Shown: positions 7,485-14,631, counted from the first letter of the stretch. The stretch: DNA of 21,790 nucleotides from Smithella sp. ME-1 (GCA_000495415.1 AWGX01000372.1:1-21790); one strand, 5' to 3'. Numbers and translations are program-made. The notes: generated by a model not told the origin, from the sequence alone.

Positions 7485-8750
7485 TCACAGCCATGCTTTT
7501 TGCAAAATGTTTTTATTGTCAATTAGCAGGCGCATATAATCCAATTCCAGAGATATCATTTCCGTATCTTTCCGGCGCAGCCATTCGGAAAGCCAGGCAA
7601 AACGAAGCGCTACAATAAATTCCAATAAATACATCCAGCTTATTTTGGAAAGAAATTTTGACTTTTTCATATCGGCGATAAAACATTTAAGGAGATCGCC
7701 TGTGAGATTCTGCGGATCTTCCACTCCGATACAGCCGATTAAATTGGCCACGTCATAGAGTTCACTTTTATAACCACAGAATTCCCAGTCGATTACGCAT
7801 TTAATATTGTCGGCAGACCAGATAATATTCAGCGGGTGATAATCGCCATGACAAAAAGCCACAGGCAATTTATCATGTATGGACATAAATTTTTTTTCCA
7901 AAAACCCGGCGATGTTTTTTATTTCGTCTTTTATGTCTTTATTATAGAGGTTAATTTCACGGATTAATTTGTAAATGTAATTTTTAAGAGAAAATACATT
8001 GTACGGTTGTGAAAGGAGTAAGCCTTTTGACTTATGATGCAAATCAATCAGGAAATTAGCCAGCGCCGGACCGCGCCATTTATCATAAAAGTATTTTTCG
8101 CGGTCTAATTCGACACCCTGCACAAAAGGAGCAATTTGCCAGAAATTGTTTTTATGTTCGATGACAAACTCTCCATTCTCGGTTGCCAGATAAGGCTGCA
8201 CGCAGGCTAAATTATTTTTTGATAACAAATCAAGAATCGCTGCTATGCGTTTTTTGTTTTCCAGAGATTTTGGCGGAATCTGCTCCAACACAAAATAATT
8301 ATTATTTTCGTCTTCCAGAACAACGCGAAAAACCGAACGTTCGGGACTTCCCTGAATAAGAATGTTTTTATGTATTTTTTTTAGATTTACCTGCCATAAT
8401 CGCAAGATGATTTTTAAAGTTTCTTTACGGAAAGGATTCTTTTCTATAACGCTCATAACAGCTTTCGGCTTTCTCGCTGCATGTTTTTTCAGAGCTGCCA
8501 ATTTTTTTTCTCTGGGCAGTTTCTTGATTTTTAATTCCAACCGCATCGATTCACTTTTTCCCATCTTCGCGCTGGTTGCTAATAAATCTACCGGCCTTCG
8601 TGAGCGTGTATATTTTGACGCCTCTCCCTCGTTATGAGCGACCAGCCGTTTCTCAATATTGTTAGTTATGCCTGTGTACAGACTCTCGTCGGAACAGCGC
8701 AGAATATACACAACCCATGTCTTGCTCTTTTTGCCGGATGTTGTATTCAT
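7485..8750 (-). CDS. GIY-YIG nuclease domain fused to an APH-type phosphotransferase domain
   Basis: A 421-residue two-domain protein. Residues 11-80 are a small GIY-YIG nuclease domain of the UPF0213/YhbQ type: VYILRC (14-19), YTGITN (25-30), R35, H39, a KYTRSRRPV segment, and E72. Residues about 105-420 match the aminoglycoside/choline kinase fold, with HGDYHPLN (301-308) as the catalytic loop and DWE (321-323) as the metal-binding acid. Small-molecule phosphorylation is possible but the substrate is unknown. The start MNTTSGKKSK is chosen because the upstream in-frame 54 codons are Phe-rich and unlike protein. An in-frame ATG at 8456 (M99) lies exactly at the domain boundary and sits in an ATGA context. 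This suggests the two parts were once separate overlapping genes, or that a one-base error in a run of six A just upstream joins them artificially. Confidence 0.8.
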   Translation of the reverse strand: MNTTSGKKSKTWVVYILRCSDESLYTGITNNIEKRLVAHNEGEASKYTRSRRPVDLLATSAKMGKSESMRLELKIKKLPREKKLAALKKHAARKPKAVMSVIEKNPFRKETLKIILRLWQVNLKKIHKNILIQGSPERSVFRVVLEDENNNYFVLEQIPPKSLENKKRIAAILDLLSKNNLACVQPYLATENGEFVIEHKNNFWQIAPFVQGVELDREKYFYDKWRGPALANFLIDLHHKSKGLLLSQPYNVFSLKNYIYKLIREINLYNKDIKDEIKNIAGFLEKKFMSIHDKLPVAFCHGDYHPLNIIWSADNIKCVIDWEFCGYKSELYDVANLIGCIGVEDPQNLTGDLLKCFIADMKKSKFLSKISWMYLLEFIVALRFAWLSEWLRRKDTEMISLELDYMRLLIDNKNILQKAWL

Positions 8751-8905
8751 GATGTTGTTTCTTACAATAGAGCAGCGGACATTGCCATTAAATTTATAGG
8801 GGAAGTATATTTTTAAAGATTTCTGAATGTTACGTAGCGCAAAAAATGGAAATATGAAAATAGAGACTTTTGGGAACAAAGGTACAAAAAGGAAATCAAA
8901 GCCGC

Positions 8906-8934
8906 TTGACATTTATAAGCCATTGGCTTATAAA
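8906..8934 (+). promoter_or_regulatory. Promoter of the XRE regulator gene, predicted leaderless
   Basis: TTGACA (8906-8911), a 17-base spacer and TATAAA (8929-8934) form a near-consensus sigma-70 promoter. The ATG at 8942 begins 7 bases after the -10 box, at the expected transcription start. The mRNA would then have no 5' leader, and no ribosome-binding site is visible. Confidence 0.7.
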
Positions 8935-8935
8935 T
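8911..8935. promoter_or_regulatory. 25-bp perfect palindrome, probable autoregulatory operator
   Basis: ATTTATAAGCCA (8911-8922) and its exact reverse complement (8924-8935) flank one base. The palindrome fills the space between the -35 and -10 boxes and includes the -10. A dimeric XRE protein made from the next gene is the obvious candidate to bind it and shut off its own synthesis. Confidence 0.7.
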
Positions 8936-8941
8936 GCAATT

Positions 8942-9232
8942 ATGACGCCTAAAGAATTGAAGCAGTGGAGAGAGGCCAACGGATACAGCCAGAACAAGCT
9001 GGCAGAGGCGTTGTCTGTACATATAATGACAGTAAGCCGTTGGGAACGTGGCGCAAGGGAAATTCCTCCATTCCTTAAATTGGCTCTGGACTATCTGGAA
9101 TTGAAGGGCGGAAGACCGAAACCTAAAAAAACTAAACCCAGGAAAGAAAAAGTAAAAAGAAAGGAGAATGTCTACGGAGATTATCTACAGACGTGGAGTC
9201 GTTTTCTGAATTCAGTATTACCGAAATGGTAA
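8942..9232 (+). CDS. Small XRE-family helix-turn-helix regulator
   Basis: A 96-residue protein. Residues 1-58 form an HTH_XRE domain (MTPKELKQWREANGYSQNKLAEALSVHIMTVSRWERGAREIPPF in outline), with the recognition helix around VHIMTVSRWERG. The tail is very rich in Lys, Arg and Pro and ends in an aromatic YGDYLQTWSRFL segment. The true start is the ATG at 8942. The open frame extends upstream to 8870 but would run through the promoter and palindrome. No partner toxin or antitoxin gene is adjacent on the same strand. It lies on the chromosomal side of the tRNA-Arg junction, so it is not part of the integrated element. Confidence 0.86.
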   Translation: MTPKELKQWREANGYSQNKLAEALSVHIMTVSRWERGAREIPPFLKLALDYLELKGGRPKPKKTKPRKEKVKRKENVYGDYLQTWSRFLNSVLPKW

Positions 9233-9248
9233 ACCTCACAGAGCCAAG

Positions 9249-9269
9249 AGCACCGCAAGCGCTGCTTTT
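9249..9269 (+). terminator. Probable intrinsic terminator after the XRE gene
   Basis: AGCACCGC and GCGCTGCT (9249-9266) pair with one mismatch around a tight loop and run into TTTT. They begin 17 bases after the XRE stop codon. The stem is short, so confidence is moderate. Confidence 0.45.
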
Positions 9270-9315
9270 CCTGCCTGAATAAAACAGAACACTTTGACTA
9301 AATCCTCGAGATAAC

Positions 9316-9365
9316 TGGTGCCCCTGGCGCGAGTCGAACGCGCGGCACACGGATTAGGAATCCGT
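9316..9365 (-). other. 3' half of tRNA-Arg(CCT): attachment-site remnant of an integrated island
   Basis: On the minus strand the sequence contains an anticodon stem-loop (ACGGA-TTCCTAA-TCCGT, anticodon CCT), a T-arm (GCGCG-TTCGACT-CGCGC), the acceptor 3' strand CAGGGGC, discriminator A and CCA. The D-arm and 5' acceptor strand are missing: beyond 9365 the sequence is a T-run and AT-rich DNA with no tRNA homology. The fragment ends where a tyrosine recombinase region begins. This is the expected structure of one island end when integration uses the 3' half of a tRNA gene as its core site. By orientation the element lies to the right, and the restored full tRNA-Arg should be at its far end, outside this window. 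Confidence 0.82.
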
Positions 9366-9401
9366 TTTTTTACATTTTATGCGATTTTCACAATAAATCA
9401 C

Positions 9402-9430
9402 TTGACATCATTACACTCGTAATTTAAAAT
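9402..9430 (+). promoter_or_regulatory. Promoter of the integrase gene
   Basis: TTGACA (9402-9407), 17 bases, TAAAAT (9425-9430). It would leave a leader of about 130 bases before the integrase ATG, which contains the GGGGAGCTA repeats and a small hairpin. Confidence 0.6.
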
Positions 9431-9489
9431 ACTTACAAAAGAATAACAAAAATTCATTTTCACAGAAAATAACAGCATTTAACAGAAAA

Positions 9490-9509
9490 GGGGAGCTATA
9501 GGGGAGCTA
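9490..9509 (+). repeat. Tandem GGGGAGCTA repeat, 11-bp period
   Basis: GGGGAGCTA occurs at 9490-9498 and again at 9501-9509, one helical turn apart, between the tRNA junction and the integrase gene. Repeats at this place are often arm-type binding sites for the recombinase or its excision factor. That role is inferred. Confidence 0.5.
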
Positions 9510-9514
9510 AGAAA

Positions 9515-9540
9515 AGGCATCGACTGATAAACGGATGCCT
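9515..9540 (+). promoter_or_regulatory. Hairpin in the integrase leader
   Basis: AGGCATC (9515-9521) pairs exactly with GATGCCT (9534-9540) across a 12-base loop, 28 bases before the integrase start codon. AAAAAG rather than a T-run follows, so it is not a terminator on the plus strand. It might affect integrase mRNA translation or be part of the attachment region. Confidence 0.35.
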
Positions 9541-9568
9541 AAAAAGTTTTACTAAATGTGTCGGGAAA

Positions 9569-10777
9569 ATGTTTATGAAGGCCTATCGTACAGCAACAAA
9601 ATACAAGGGTGTTTTTGAAAGAATTTCTTCAGAACGACTTTTCAAAAATAAACCAGATGTGTGTTTTGATATATCTTATAAGGTAGAAGGAAAAAGAATA
9701 TTCGAAAAAATAGGATGGATCTCTGAAGGATACAGTGCGAAACTTGCTTCTGATATTCGCTCTGAACGGTTGAGGTCAATTCGTCATGGTGATGAACTAC
9801 CTAAGCAAAAAGAAAAGGCGCCATTTTTTAAAGAAGTTGCTAAAAAATATCTGGAATGGGCTGAAGAAAACAAGTCCCGACGAGGAATCGATGATAAGAG
9901 AAGATATAGAAAACATCTGGCCACGCGTCTCGATGAAAAAAAACTTAATGAAATATCTTCTTTCGATTTGGAGAGAATAAAAAATGATTTATTGAAAAAG
10001 GAGTTATCCCCGGCAAGTGTAAAACATTGTCTCGTTATTGTACGCCAGATGTTTAATAAAGCAAAAATATGGGGGCTATATCAGGGAGAAAATCCGACAA
10101 AAGGCGTTAAATTACCAACATTAAAGAATCAACGAGAACGGTTTTTAAGATACAAAGAAGCTCAATTGCTACTTGATGATCTGAAAATTGATCAGCATCG
10201 TAAAAAAAATCCTGGTGATAAAAAAGATCCACAACTTCATGATATATCCCTGCTTTCATTACATTGCGGTCTTCGGGCCGGAGAAATATTTAACATTAGG
10301 GGTCATGATGTAAATTTTGAAACTGAAATTATTAACATTGCGAATCCCAAAAATAATGAAAGTCGTAAAGCATATATGACTAAGTCTATAAAAACTATGT
10401 TACAAAAAAGAAAACCTCTAAATCCAAATGATTATATTTTCAAAAGCAAAAATGGAGAAAAGATTGAAACCATATCTCAATCATTTTCGCGATCAGTGAA
10501 TCGACTAAAATTTAACGAGGGAGTAAAAGATCGATTACAAATGGTTACCTTCCATACCTTGAGGCATACTTTTGCAAGTTGGCTTGCCATGCAAGGAGAA
10601 AGCCTTGTTACAATCCGGGAATTGATGGGACATAAATCATTCGAGATGACCAAACGGTACGCGCATTTAATTCCCGATCACAAAAAAGCTGCAGCCTTAA
10701 ATTTAGAGAGAAAATTTAAAGCTGTGAGGAATGATAATGCAAACAAGCTCTTAATAGAAGCATCGAAAACAACATAA
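9569..10777 (+). CDS. Tyrosine recombinase / site-specific integrase
   Basis: A 402-residue phage/island-type integrase. An N-terminal arm-binding region (about 1-75) and a core-binding SAM-like helical domain (about 84-180, FFKEVAKKYLEWAEENKSRR onward) precede the catalytic domain. The active-site residues are R236 in GLRAGEIFNIR, K261 in NPKNNESRK, H329 and R332 in HTLRHTFAS, H355 in LMGHKSFEM and the nucleophile Y364 in TKRYAH, so the set is complete. The gene lies about 200 bases from the truncated tRNA-Arg(CCT), which is very probably its own target site. It lacks the extra patch of integron integrases. The start at 9569 has GGGAAA before it; an ATG two codons later is also possible. Confidence 0.93.
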   Translation: MFMKAYRTATKYKGVFERISSERLFKNKPDVCFDISYKVEGKRIFEKIGWISEGYSAKLASDIRSERLRSIRHGDELPKQKEKAPFFKEVAKKYLEWAEENKSRRGIDDKRRYRKHLATRLDEKKLNEISSFDLERIKNDLLKKELSPASVKHCLVIVRQMFNKAKIWGLYQGENPTKGVKLPTLKNQRERFLRYKEAQLLLDDLKIDQHRKKNPGDKKDPQLHDISLLSLHCGLRAGEIFNIRGHDVNFETEIINIANPKNNESRKAYMTKSIKTMLQKRKPLNPNDYIFKSKNGEKIETISQSFSRSVNRLKFNEGVKDRLQMVTFHTLRHTFASWLAMQGESLVTIRELMGHKSFEMTKRYAHLIPDHKKAAALNLERKFKAVRNDNANKLLIEASKTT

Positions 10778-10818
10778 GCATTTTCGCAAAAAAGAATGAT
10801 TCTTATTGAGGTAAAGAT

Positions 10819-11601
10819 ATGCCATGGGAAAGTATCGGCAGTATTAGCAGTGGAAATATGCCGCATGATGAAGAGTGGATCGTCTGGGGGCTTAATATTG
10901 CAAAAAAATACGTGGAATTAGTTTGTGGCAAGCCACCGGAAGGAAGCAGTCTCGATATAATGTGGGAGGATAGTGATCTTGGTAATTATCCTTCTTTAGG
11001 CATTTGGTTTGAATTTAACAAACCGTCGGAATACATAAATAATTGTGAAGATGCTCTTCATGTCTTTGACGGTTCAGTATCATGGAGTGATCTTCAATCA
11101 CATATTGAAGGTAAAAATTTCATAGATAAAAAGAAAGATCATTACATTCGCACAAATAAAGCCACCGATGTTAAAAACGCTGAATATTTTATTGCTCTAT
11201 GTAAAGAACAAAGAAAGCAAGATTCAGTTCCAATGTATTATGGATATTTTATTAATAATACTTCTATACCGATTGATATTATGATGGAAATTCCTGCTGC
11301 CATGTTAGATAAAGTTAAACATGGCAGTAGCGTTAATGATTTTATAAATATTTCGCAAAAAGAGAAATCTATTAACATATATGAAAATATTCCGCCGCGT
11401 GGATATGTTGAACTTAATATGATTTATTTTGAGTGGGAATTCGATTTCTCCAACACCTGCCATCTTTTTTTACAAACATTAAAAGTGGAAAAACATATTA
11501 ATTTCTGCATGAAAAAATATTTCATTTCACAAAATACAATAGATTGTATTCCTATATTGAACAGAGACGGCTATGTTTGTTTGCCGACTTTTTCTAATTA
11601 G
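10819..11601 (+). CDS. Uncharacterised cargo protein, 260 aa
   Basis: An open frame with GAGGT 8 bases before the ATG, starting 41 bases after the integrase stop, so it may share the integrase transcript. The product is rich in aromatic, Asn and acidic residues (DEEWIVWGLNIAKKYVELVCG, then SLGIWFEFNKPSEYINN, then CEDALHVFDGSVSWSDLQSH). No signal peptide, membrane helix or catalytic motif is visible. The alternating strand-like segments suggest a soluble mixed alpha/beta protein. I do not recognise the family. Its position between the integrase and the nuclease genes marks it as island cargo, possibly an immunity or defence accessory. Confidence 0.75.
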   Translation: MPWESIGSISSGNMPHDEEWIVWGLNIAKKYVELVCGKPPEGSSLDIMWEDSDLGNYPSLGIWFEFNKPSEYINNCEDALHVFDGSVSWSDLQSHIEGKNFIDKKKDHYIRTNKATDVKNAEYFIALCKEQRKQDSVPMYYGYFINNTSIPIDIMMEIPAAMLDKVKHGSSVNDFINISQKEKSINIYENIPPRGYVELNMIYFEWEFDFSNTCHLFLQTLKVEKHINFCMKKYFISQNTIDCIPILNRDGYVCLPTFSN

Positions 11602-11920
11602 GAATATAAATATCTATACTTTTAAGATGGAACACGGTTTGAAACCTAAGTTATCTATTTATTCTTGAAAGTGAGTGTGAGCTAAATTTTAAGACCATAC
11701 GCTCTTTCAATGAGTAATCCATAATATGTGCAACGGATAATTTGGGATAATTGAGGTGGGGTATTATACCGATCCAGATAACATCCCTAACGAAAAACTA
11801 AAATATCATTGAAAATGTTTTAATATTGAAGTATTAGCTTAACATCATTCAAATTTTAAAAGAGTTATTATACCGACAGAGCTGTCAGCGTTTGCAATAG
11901 CCGACAAAGCGTTGACAGGC
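11602..11920. other. Gene-free region before the GIY-YIG cassette
   Basis: An AT-rich stretch of about 320 bases with no credible gene. It holds a direct repeat TATTATACCGA (11762-11772 and 11866-11876), the small palindrome GACAGAGCTGTC (11875-11886), and an imperfect inverted repeat built on CTGTCA...TTGACAG around 11882-11917. From about 11870 the base composition becomes more GC-rich, leading into the attC-like element. No convincing promoter or RNA gene was found. Confidence 0.4.
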
Positions 11921-11979
11921 ACAGAACAATGCCATGCACTCGGACGGGAACCATCCTGCCCGTGATGGCCACGTTATGT
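11921..11979 (+). other. attC-like 59-bp element (integron cassette recombination site)
   Basis: The 59-base segment starts with ACAGAAC and ends with GTTATGT, which pair at 6 of 7 positions. Inside them GCCAT (11931-11935) pairs exactly with ATGGC, and deeper still ACGGG pairs with CCCGT. This nested hairpin with two paired boxes separated by short unpaired spacers is the architecture of an attC site (R''-L''-variable-L'-R'). The right core begins GTTA and lies 12 bases before the next gene's ATG, as in cassette arrays. The core deviates from the strict GTTRRRY consensus at one position. Confidence 0.5.
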
Positions 11980-11991
11980 TTAAGGTGAATC

Positions 11992-12017
11992 ATGCAAAAC
12001 GAAGTTGCCCAATTTCT
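11992..12017 (+). pseudogene. 5' fragment of a GIY-YIG-like gene interrupted by the IS21 element
   Basis: An ATG preceded by AAGGTG (6-base spacing) opens a frame encoding MQNEVAQF before the insertion sequence begins at 12018. Removing the element and one copy of the 6-bp target duplication joins this frame exactly to the remainder at 14632, restoring a 149-codon product. The rest of the gene is described at 14632-15055. Confidence 0.75.
12012..12017. repeat. Target-site duplication of the IS21 element, left copy
   Basis: ATTTCT lies directly outside the left terminal repeat. The identical hexamer lies directly outside the right end at 14626-14631. Confidence 0.75.
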
Positions 12018-12070
12018 TGGAGATTCCGCTGAAAGCGGCAGGTGATTCCGGAGGAAGCAAGCACCCTGAT
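12018..12070 (+). repeat. Left terminal inverted repeat of the IS21 element
   Basis: The segment aligns with the reverse complement of 14572-14625 with about three quarters identity and one single-base gap. Shared blocks include TGGAGA-TCCGCT, CGGCA, ATTCCGG and GCACCCT. CCGG-centred internal blocks recur, as in the multiple transposase-binding repeats of IS21 ends. Confidence 0.75.
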
Positions 12071-12116
12071 GTCTACTGAAAACTGCCGAGAGATCAAATA
12101 ACACACCCTGCCGACA

Positions 12117-12854
12117 TCAGTCAATATTTTCTAATTTTTTACGCATAGAATCTCCTTTCAGTTCAAATTTATGAGCGACATGAAACAATCTGTCACAAAC
12201 GGCATCGGCTATTGTCGGGTCACCGATAAAAGCATGCCAGTCTTTCGTGGGCAATTGGCTGGCAATAATCGTCGAGCCGGTCATGTAGCGATCTTCGATA
12301 ATCTCCATGAGGTCTTTCTTGTCGGTGTCGGCAAGTGAGTTTAAGCCGAAATCGTCAATAATCAGAAGATTAACCTTAGTCAGCTTTTGGAGATATTTTA
12401 AATAATTACCTTCGCCTCGGGCGGCCAAAATATCTCCCAGCATTCTTGGCCAGCGATTATAATAAACAGTGAAACCGTTACGGCAGGCCCATTGACCAAA
12501 AGCACAAGCAAGATAACTTTTGCCGACACCGGTGGGTCCGGAGATTAAAATGTTCTGATGTTTTTCCAGCCATTGATTGTTCTGTAAAGAAGTAATTTTT
12601 GATTTGGTTATGCCTCTGCTTTGTTTATAATCAATGTTTTCCAAAGCGGCGGAAGAAAACTTTAGTTTAGCCCTTTGCAGTAATCGGCGCTGACGATTAT
12701 TTTGTCTTTGGATATACTCATCGTCAATAAGTAAAGCGGTAAATTCATCATGGTTTAAATCCTGATGATCAGGCTTTGTTCTTCTTCCCTGAAAAGACTG
12801 AGCCATGCCATGCAATTTCATTTCCTGCATTTTAGTGATCGTTTGTGTGTACAT
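12117..12854 (-). CDS. istB: IS21-family helper ATPase IstB
   Basis: A 245-residue AAA+ ATPase of the DnaC/IstB group that stabilises the IstA transposase on DNA and helps choose targets. Walker A is GPTGVGKS (106-113) and Walker B is LLIIDDFG (163-170). The N-terminal 80 residues hold the usual helical IstB segment (LHGMAQSFQ and DEFTALLIDDEYIQRQNNRQ). The length is normal for the family and no frameshift is visible. It follows istA by 8 bases on the same strand, with GGAG lying inside the end of istA. Confidence 0.95.
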   Translation of the reverse strand: MYTQTITKMQEMKLHGMAQSFQGRRTKPDHQDLNHDEFTALLIDDEYIQRQNNRQRRLLQRAKLKFSSAALENIDYKQSRGITKSKITSLQNNQWLEKHQNILISGPTGVGKSYLACAFGQWACRNGFTVYYNRWPRMLGDILAARGEGNYLKYLQKLTKVNLLIIDDFGLNSLADTDKKDLMEIIEDRYMTGSTIIASQLPTKDWHAFIGDPTIADAVCDRLFHVAHKFELKGDSMRKKLENID

Positions 12855-12862
12855 AGTTTTTA

Positions 12863-14401
12863 TTATTGCGCTCCTTCGGAATAGTATTTGGAACCTCTGA
12901 TGTTCTCATGATTAATAACGATAGTTTTTACCGGTGTCAGGGTAGTCTGTTTGTCCAATTCCTTCTGTAAAATATTAACGACGCTTTGATAAGAGTAAGC
13001 CCTGTATTCCAGAGCTCTGAGGCAGGCAAGATTCAAACGATCCGCGGAATATTTATTTTCCAATCTGATAATCCCCAGACATGATTTATAAGCCTGTTCA
13101 GGAAACTTTCTTGTCGCCATAACCTTTTGAATAAGTTCCCGGACTGATTGACCGTATTTCCCCGCGTAATGCAGGATTCTATCCGGAGTCCACTCCAGAT
13201 ACTTCTGATGGCTTTTTGGCATATGTTCGGTGACGGTTGTATAGCCGTGTGATTTGCTGTTTTTCGTATGGCTGCAGATTCTATTGCCGTTACAATAAAT
13301 CTCAATCAGGTTGGGTGTGGCTTTTATGTCCACTTCTTTATGAATAAAGGTATAAGGAACAGAATAATTATGTCCTTCATAACTGATATGATAATTAAAC
13401 TGGACTTTGGCTTTCTTCCATTCGGCAAATTCATAATGACTGTCCGGAAGTTTAAGCGCGTGCGGCTTGTCCAAAAGTTCAAACAGCTCTCTCCGGCTCT
13501 TCTGAAACTTCTTCATAATGCGCTTATTGAATTCGGCAAGCAAAAGCAGAATCGCCGCGTTCAGCTCGGCCAATGAATAAAACTTCTGATTGCGCAGCCG
13601 GAATAATATCCAGCGTTTCGCCAGCTTTACACCATTTTCAGCTTTAGACTTATCCTTTGGCCGATAGGGTCTGGCCGGAAAGATAACCGTCCCGTAATGT
13701 TCGGCAAATTCCGCATAGGTGGGATTGATATCCGGCTCATACCTCGATGCTTTGCTGACAGCCGATTTAAGGTTGTCCGGAACCATTGCTTTGGGACAAC
13801 AACCAAAATACTCCAAAGCGTTAATGTTCAGCTTTATCCAGGTTGATAATTTCTCATCCAGACAGCTTTTGGCAAACAGATAGTTGGAGGCGCCCCAGAC
13901 AGAAACAAATATCTTTGTGCTTCTTTCTATACCGGTTCTTAAATCAATAATCTTTAGCGGACTGTCGCCAAAATCAATGAATGTCTTTTCACCGGCTTTA
14001 TGTTCCTGCCGCATGCTGTAATTTAGTTTCTTACGGTAGGCATTCAATAAATCACAAAAATAACTGTACTGATAACCGTGCGGATGCTGTTCTTTGTATT
14101 CTTCCCACAATACAGCCAAAGTGGCATCCGGCTTCCTGATCTCCTGAGATAAATAAAGGTAGTCCGGTTCCGGACGATTATTTTTCCCTTTGTCGACTGG
14201 AAATAATCTTCTTTCCAAATCATCATCACGCAGGTCTAACGGCCAGCTTAAACCCGCAGCCATAAATCTCATTATATATTGTTGAACGGTAGATCGGCTG
14301 ATCTTAGCAACACTGGCTATCTTTGCCTGAGATATCTGTACTTCAAAATGTAGTCTTAATACTTCTCTTATCTTCCTCATACTGGTCCTTTCCTGTGCCA
14401 T
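12863..14401 (-). CDS. istA: IS21-family transposase IstA
   Basis: A 512-residue DDE transposase. An N-terminal helix-turn-helix (MRKIREVLRLHF followed by SQAKIASVAKISRSTVQQYI) binds the terminal repeats. The catalytic integrase-like core has D143 in TFIDFGD, D209 in MVPDNLK and E255 in KAENGVKLAKR (numbering from the chosen start). The C-terminal beta-rich part (around YEGHNYSVPYTFIHKEV) is typical of the family. The ATG at 14401 is chosen because GGAGG lies 4 bases upstream; an in-frame ATG at 14428 and one at 14380 (preceded by AAGGA) are alternatives. The gene appears intact. Confidence 0.94.
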   Translation of the reverse strand: MAQERTSMRKIREVLRLHFEVQISQAKIASVAKISRSTVQQYIMRFMAAGLSWPLDLRDDDLERRLFPVDKGKNNRPEPDYLYLSQEIRKPDATLAVLWEEYKEQHPHGYQYSYFCDLLNAYRKKLNYSMRQEHKAGEKTFIDFGDSPLKIIDLRTGIERSTKIFVSVWGASNYLFAKSCLDEKLSTWIKLNINALEYFGCCPKAMVPDNLKSAVSKASRYEPDINPTYAEFAEHYGTVIFPARPYRPKDKSKAENGVKLAKRWILFRLRNQKFYSLAELNAAILLLLAEFNKRIMKKFQKSRRELFELLDKPHALKLPDSHYEFAEWKKAKVQFNYHISYEGHNYSVPYTFIHKEVDIKATPNLIEIYCNGNRICSHTKNSKSHGYTTVTEHMPKSHQKYLEWTPDRILHYAGKYGQSVRELIQKVMATRKFPEQAYKSCLGIIRLENKYSADRLNLACLRALEYRAYSYQSVVNILQKELDKQTTLTPVKTIVINHENIRGSKYYSEGAQ

Positions 14402-14571
14402 GCTGCCTCCAACCTTTTTGGAGTGCATTATGGCTGTTTTCGGTCAGTTTGTTCAGTATGAGTTTTTTATTCCGCTATGCCGGCATCCAATTCCGCTATG
14501 AAAGCAGGTCATTCCGCTAAATCACAAAAACCTGCCGATTTGCTCCGGAATCACCTGCCGGCTTGTTCCGG

Positions 14572-14625
14572 ATTAGGGTGCCGACTTGCACCGGAATGGG
14601 GTGCCGAATTGGAGCGGATTCTCCA
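14572..14625 (-). repeat. Right terminal inverted repeat of the IS21 element
   Basis: Reverse complement counterpart of the left end, 54 bases. Further copies of the CCGG/CCGCT-centred blocks occur inward between 14473 and 14570, so this end carries more transposase-binding units than the left, as is common for IS21. Confidence 0.75.
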
Positions 14626-14631
14626 ATTTCT
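14626..14631. repeat. Target-site duplication of the IS21 element, right copy
   Basis: ATTTCT, identical to 12012-12017, directly outside the right inverted repeat. Confidence 0.75.

Larger units (their letters stand above)
12018..14625 (-). mobile_element. Complete IS21-family insertion sequence
   Basis: The element is 2608 bp, within the usual size for IS21-family elements, with istA and istB both on the minus strand. Its ends are TGGAGATTCCGCT on the left and the near-complement AGCGGATTCTCCA on the right. They are part of imperfect terminal inverted repeats of about 53 bases and start with TG and end with CA as expected. Both open frames are intact and the flanks carry a perfect 6-bp duplication (ATTTCT). 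It is therefore likely to be a recent and possibly still active insertion. It interrupts a small GIY-YIG-like gene. Confidence 0.93.

Noticed and set aside
8751..8912. 54-residue Phe-rich extension of the GIY-YIG/kinase fusion
   Set aside because: Composition is that of AT-rich non-coding DNA and it would run over the promoter of the divergent XRE gene. The domain begins soon after the ATG at 8750.
9316..9365. Calling a functional tRNA gene
   Set aside because: The D-arm and 5' acceptor strand are absent, so it cannot fold as a tRNA. It is a recombination remnant.
9569..10777. Reading the recombinase as an integron integrase (IntI)
   Set aside because: Its neighbour is a truncated tRNA, it has an arm-binding N-terminal region, and no IntI-specific insert is seen between the catalytic boxes. 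It is an island/phage-type integrase.
11602..11920. CRISPR array or riboswitch in the gene-free stretch
   Set aside because: Only two copies of an 11-base repeat exist, without regular spacers, and no conserved RNA fold was recognised.
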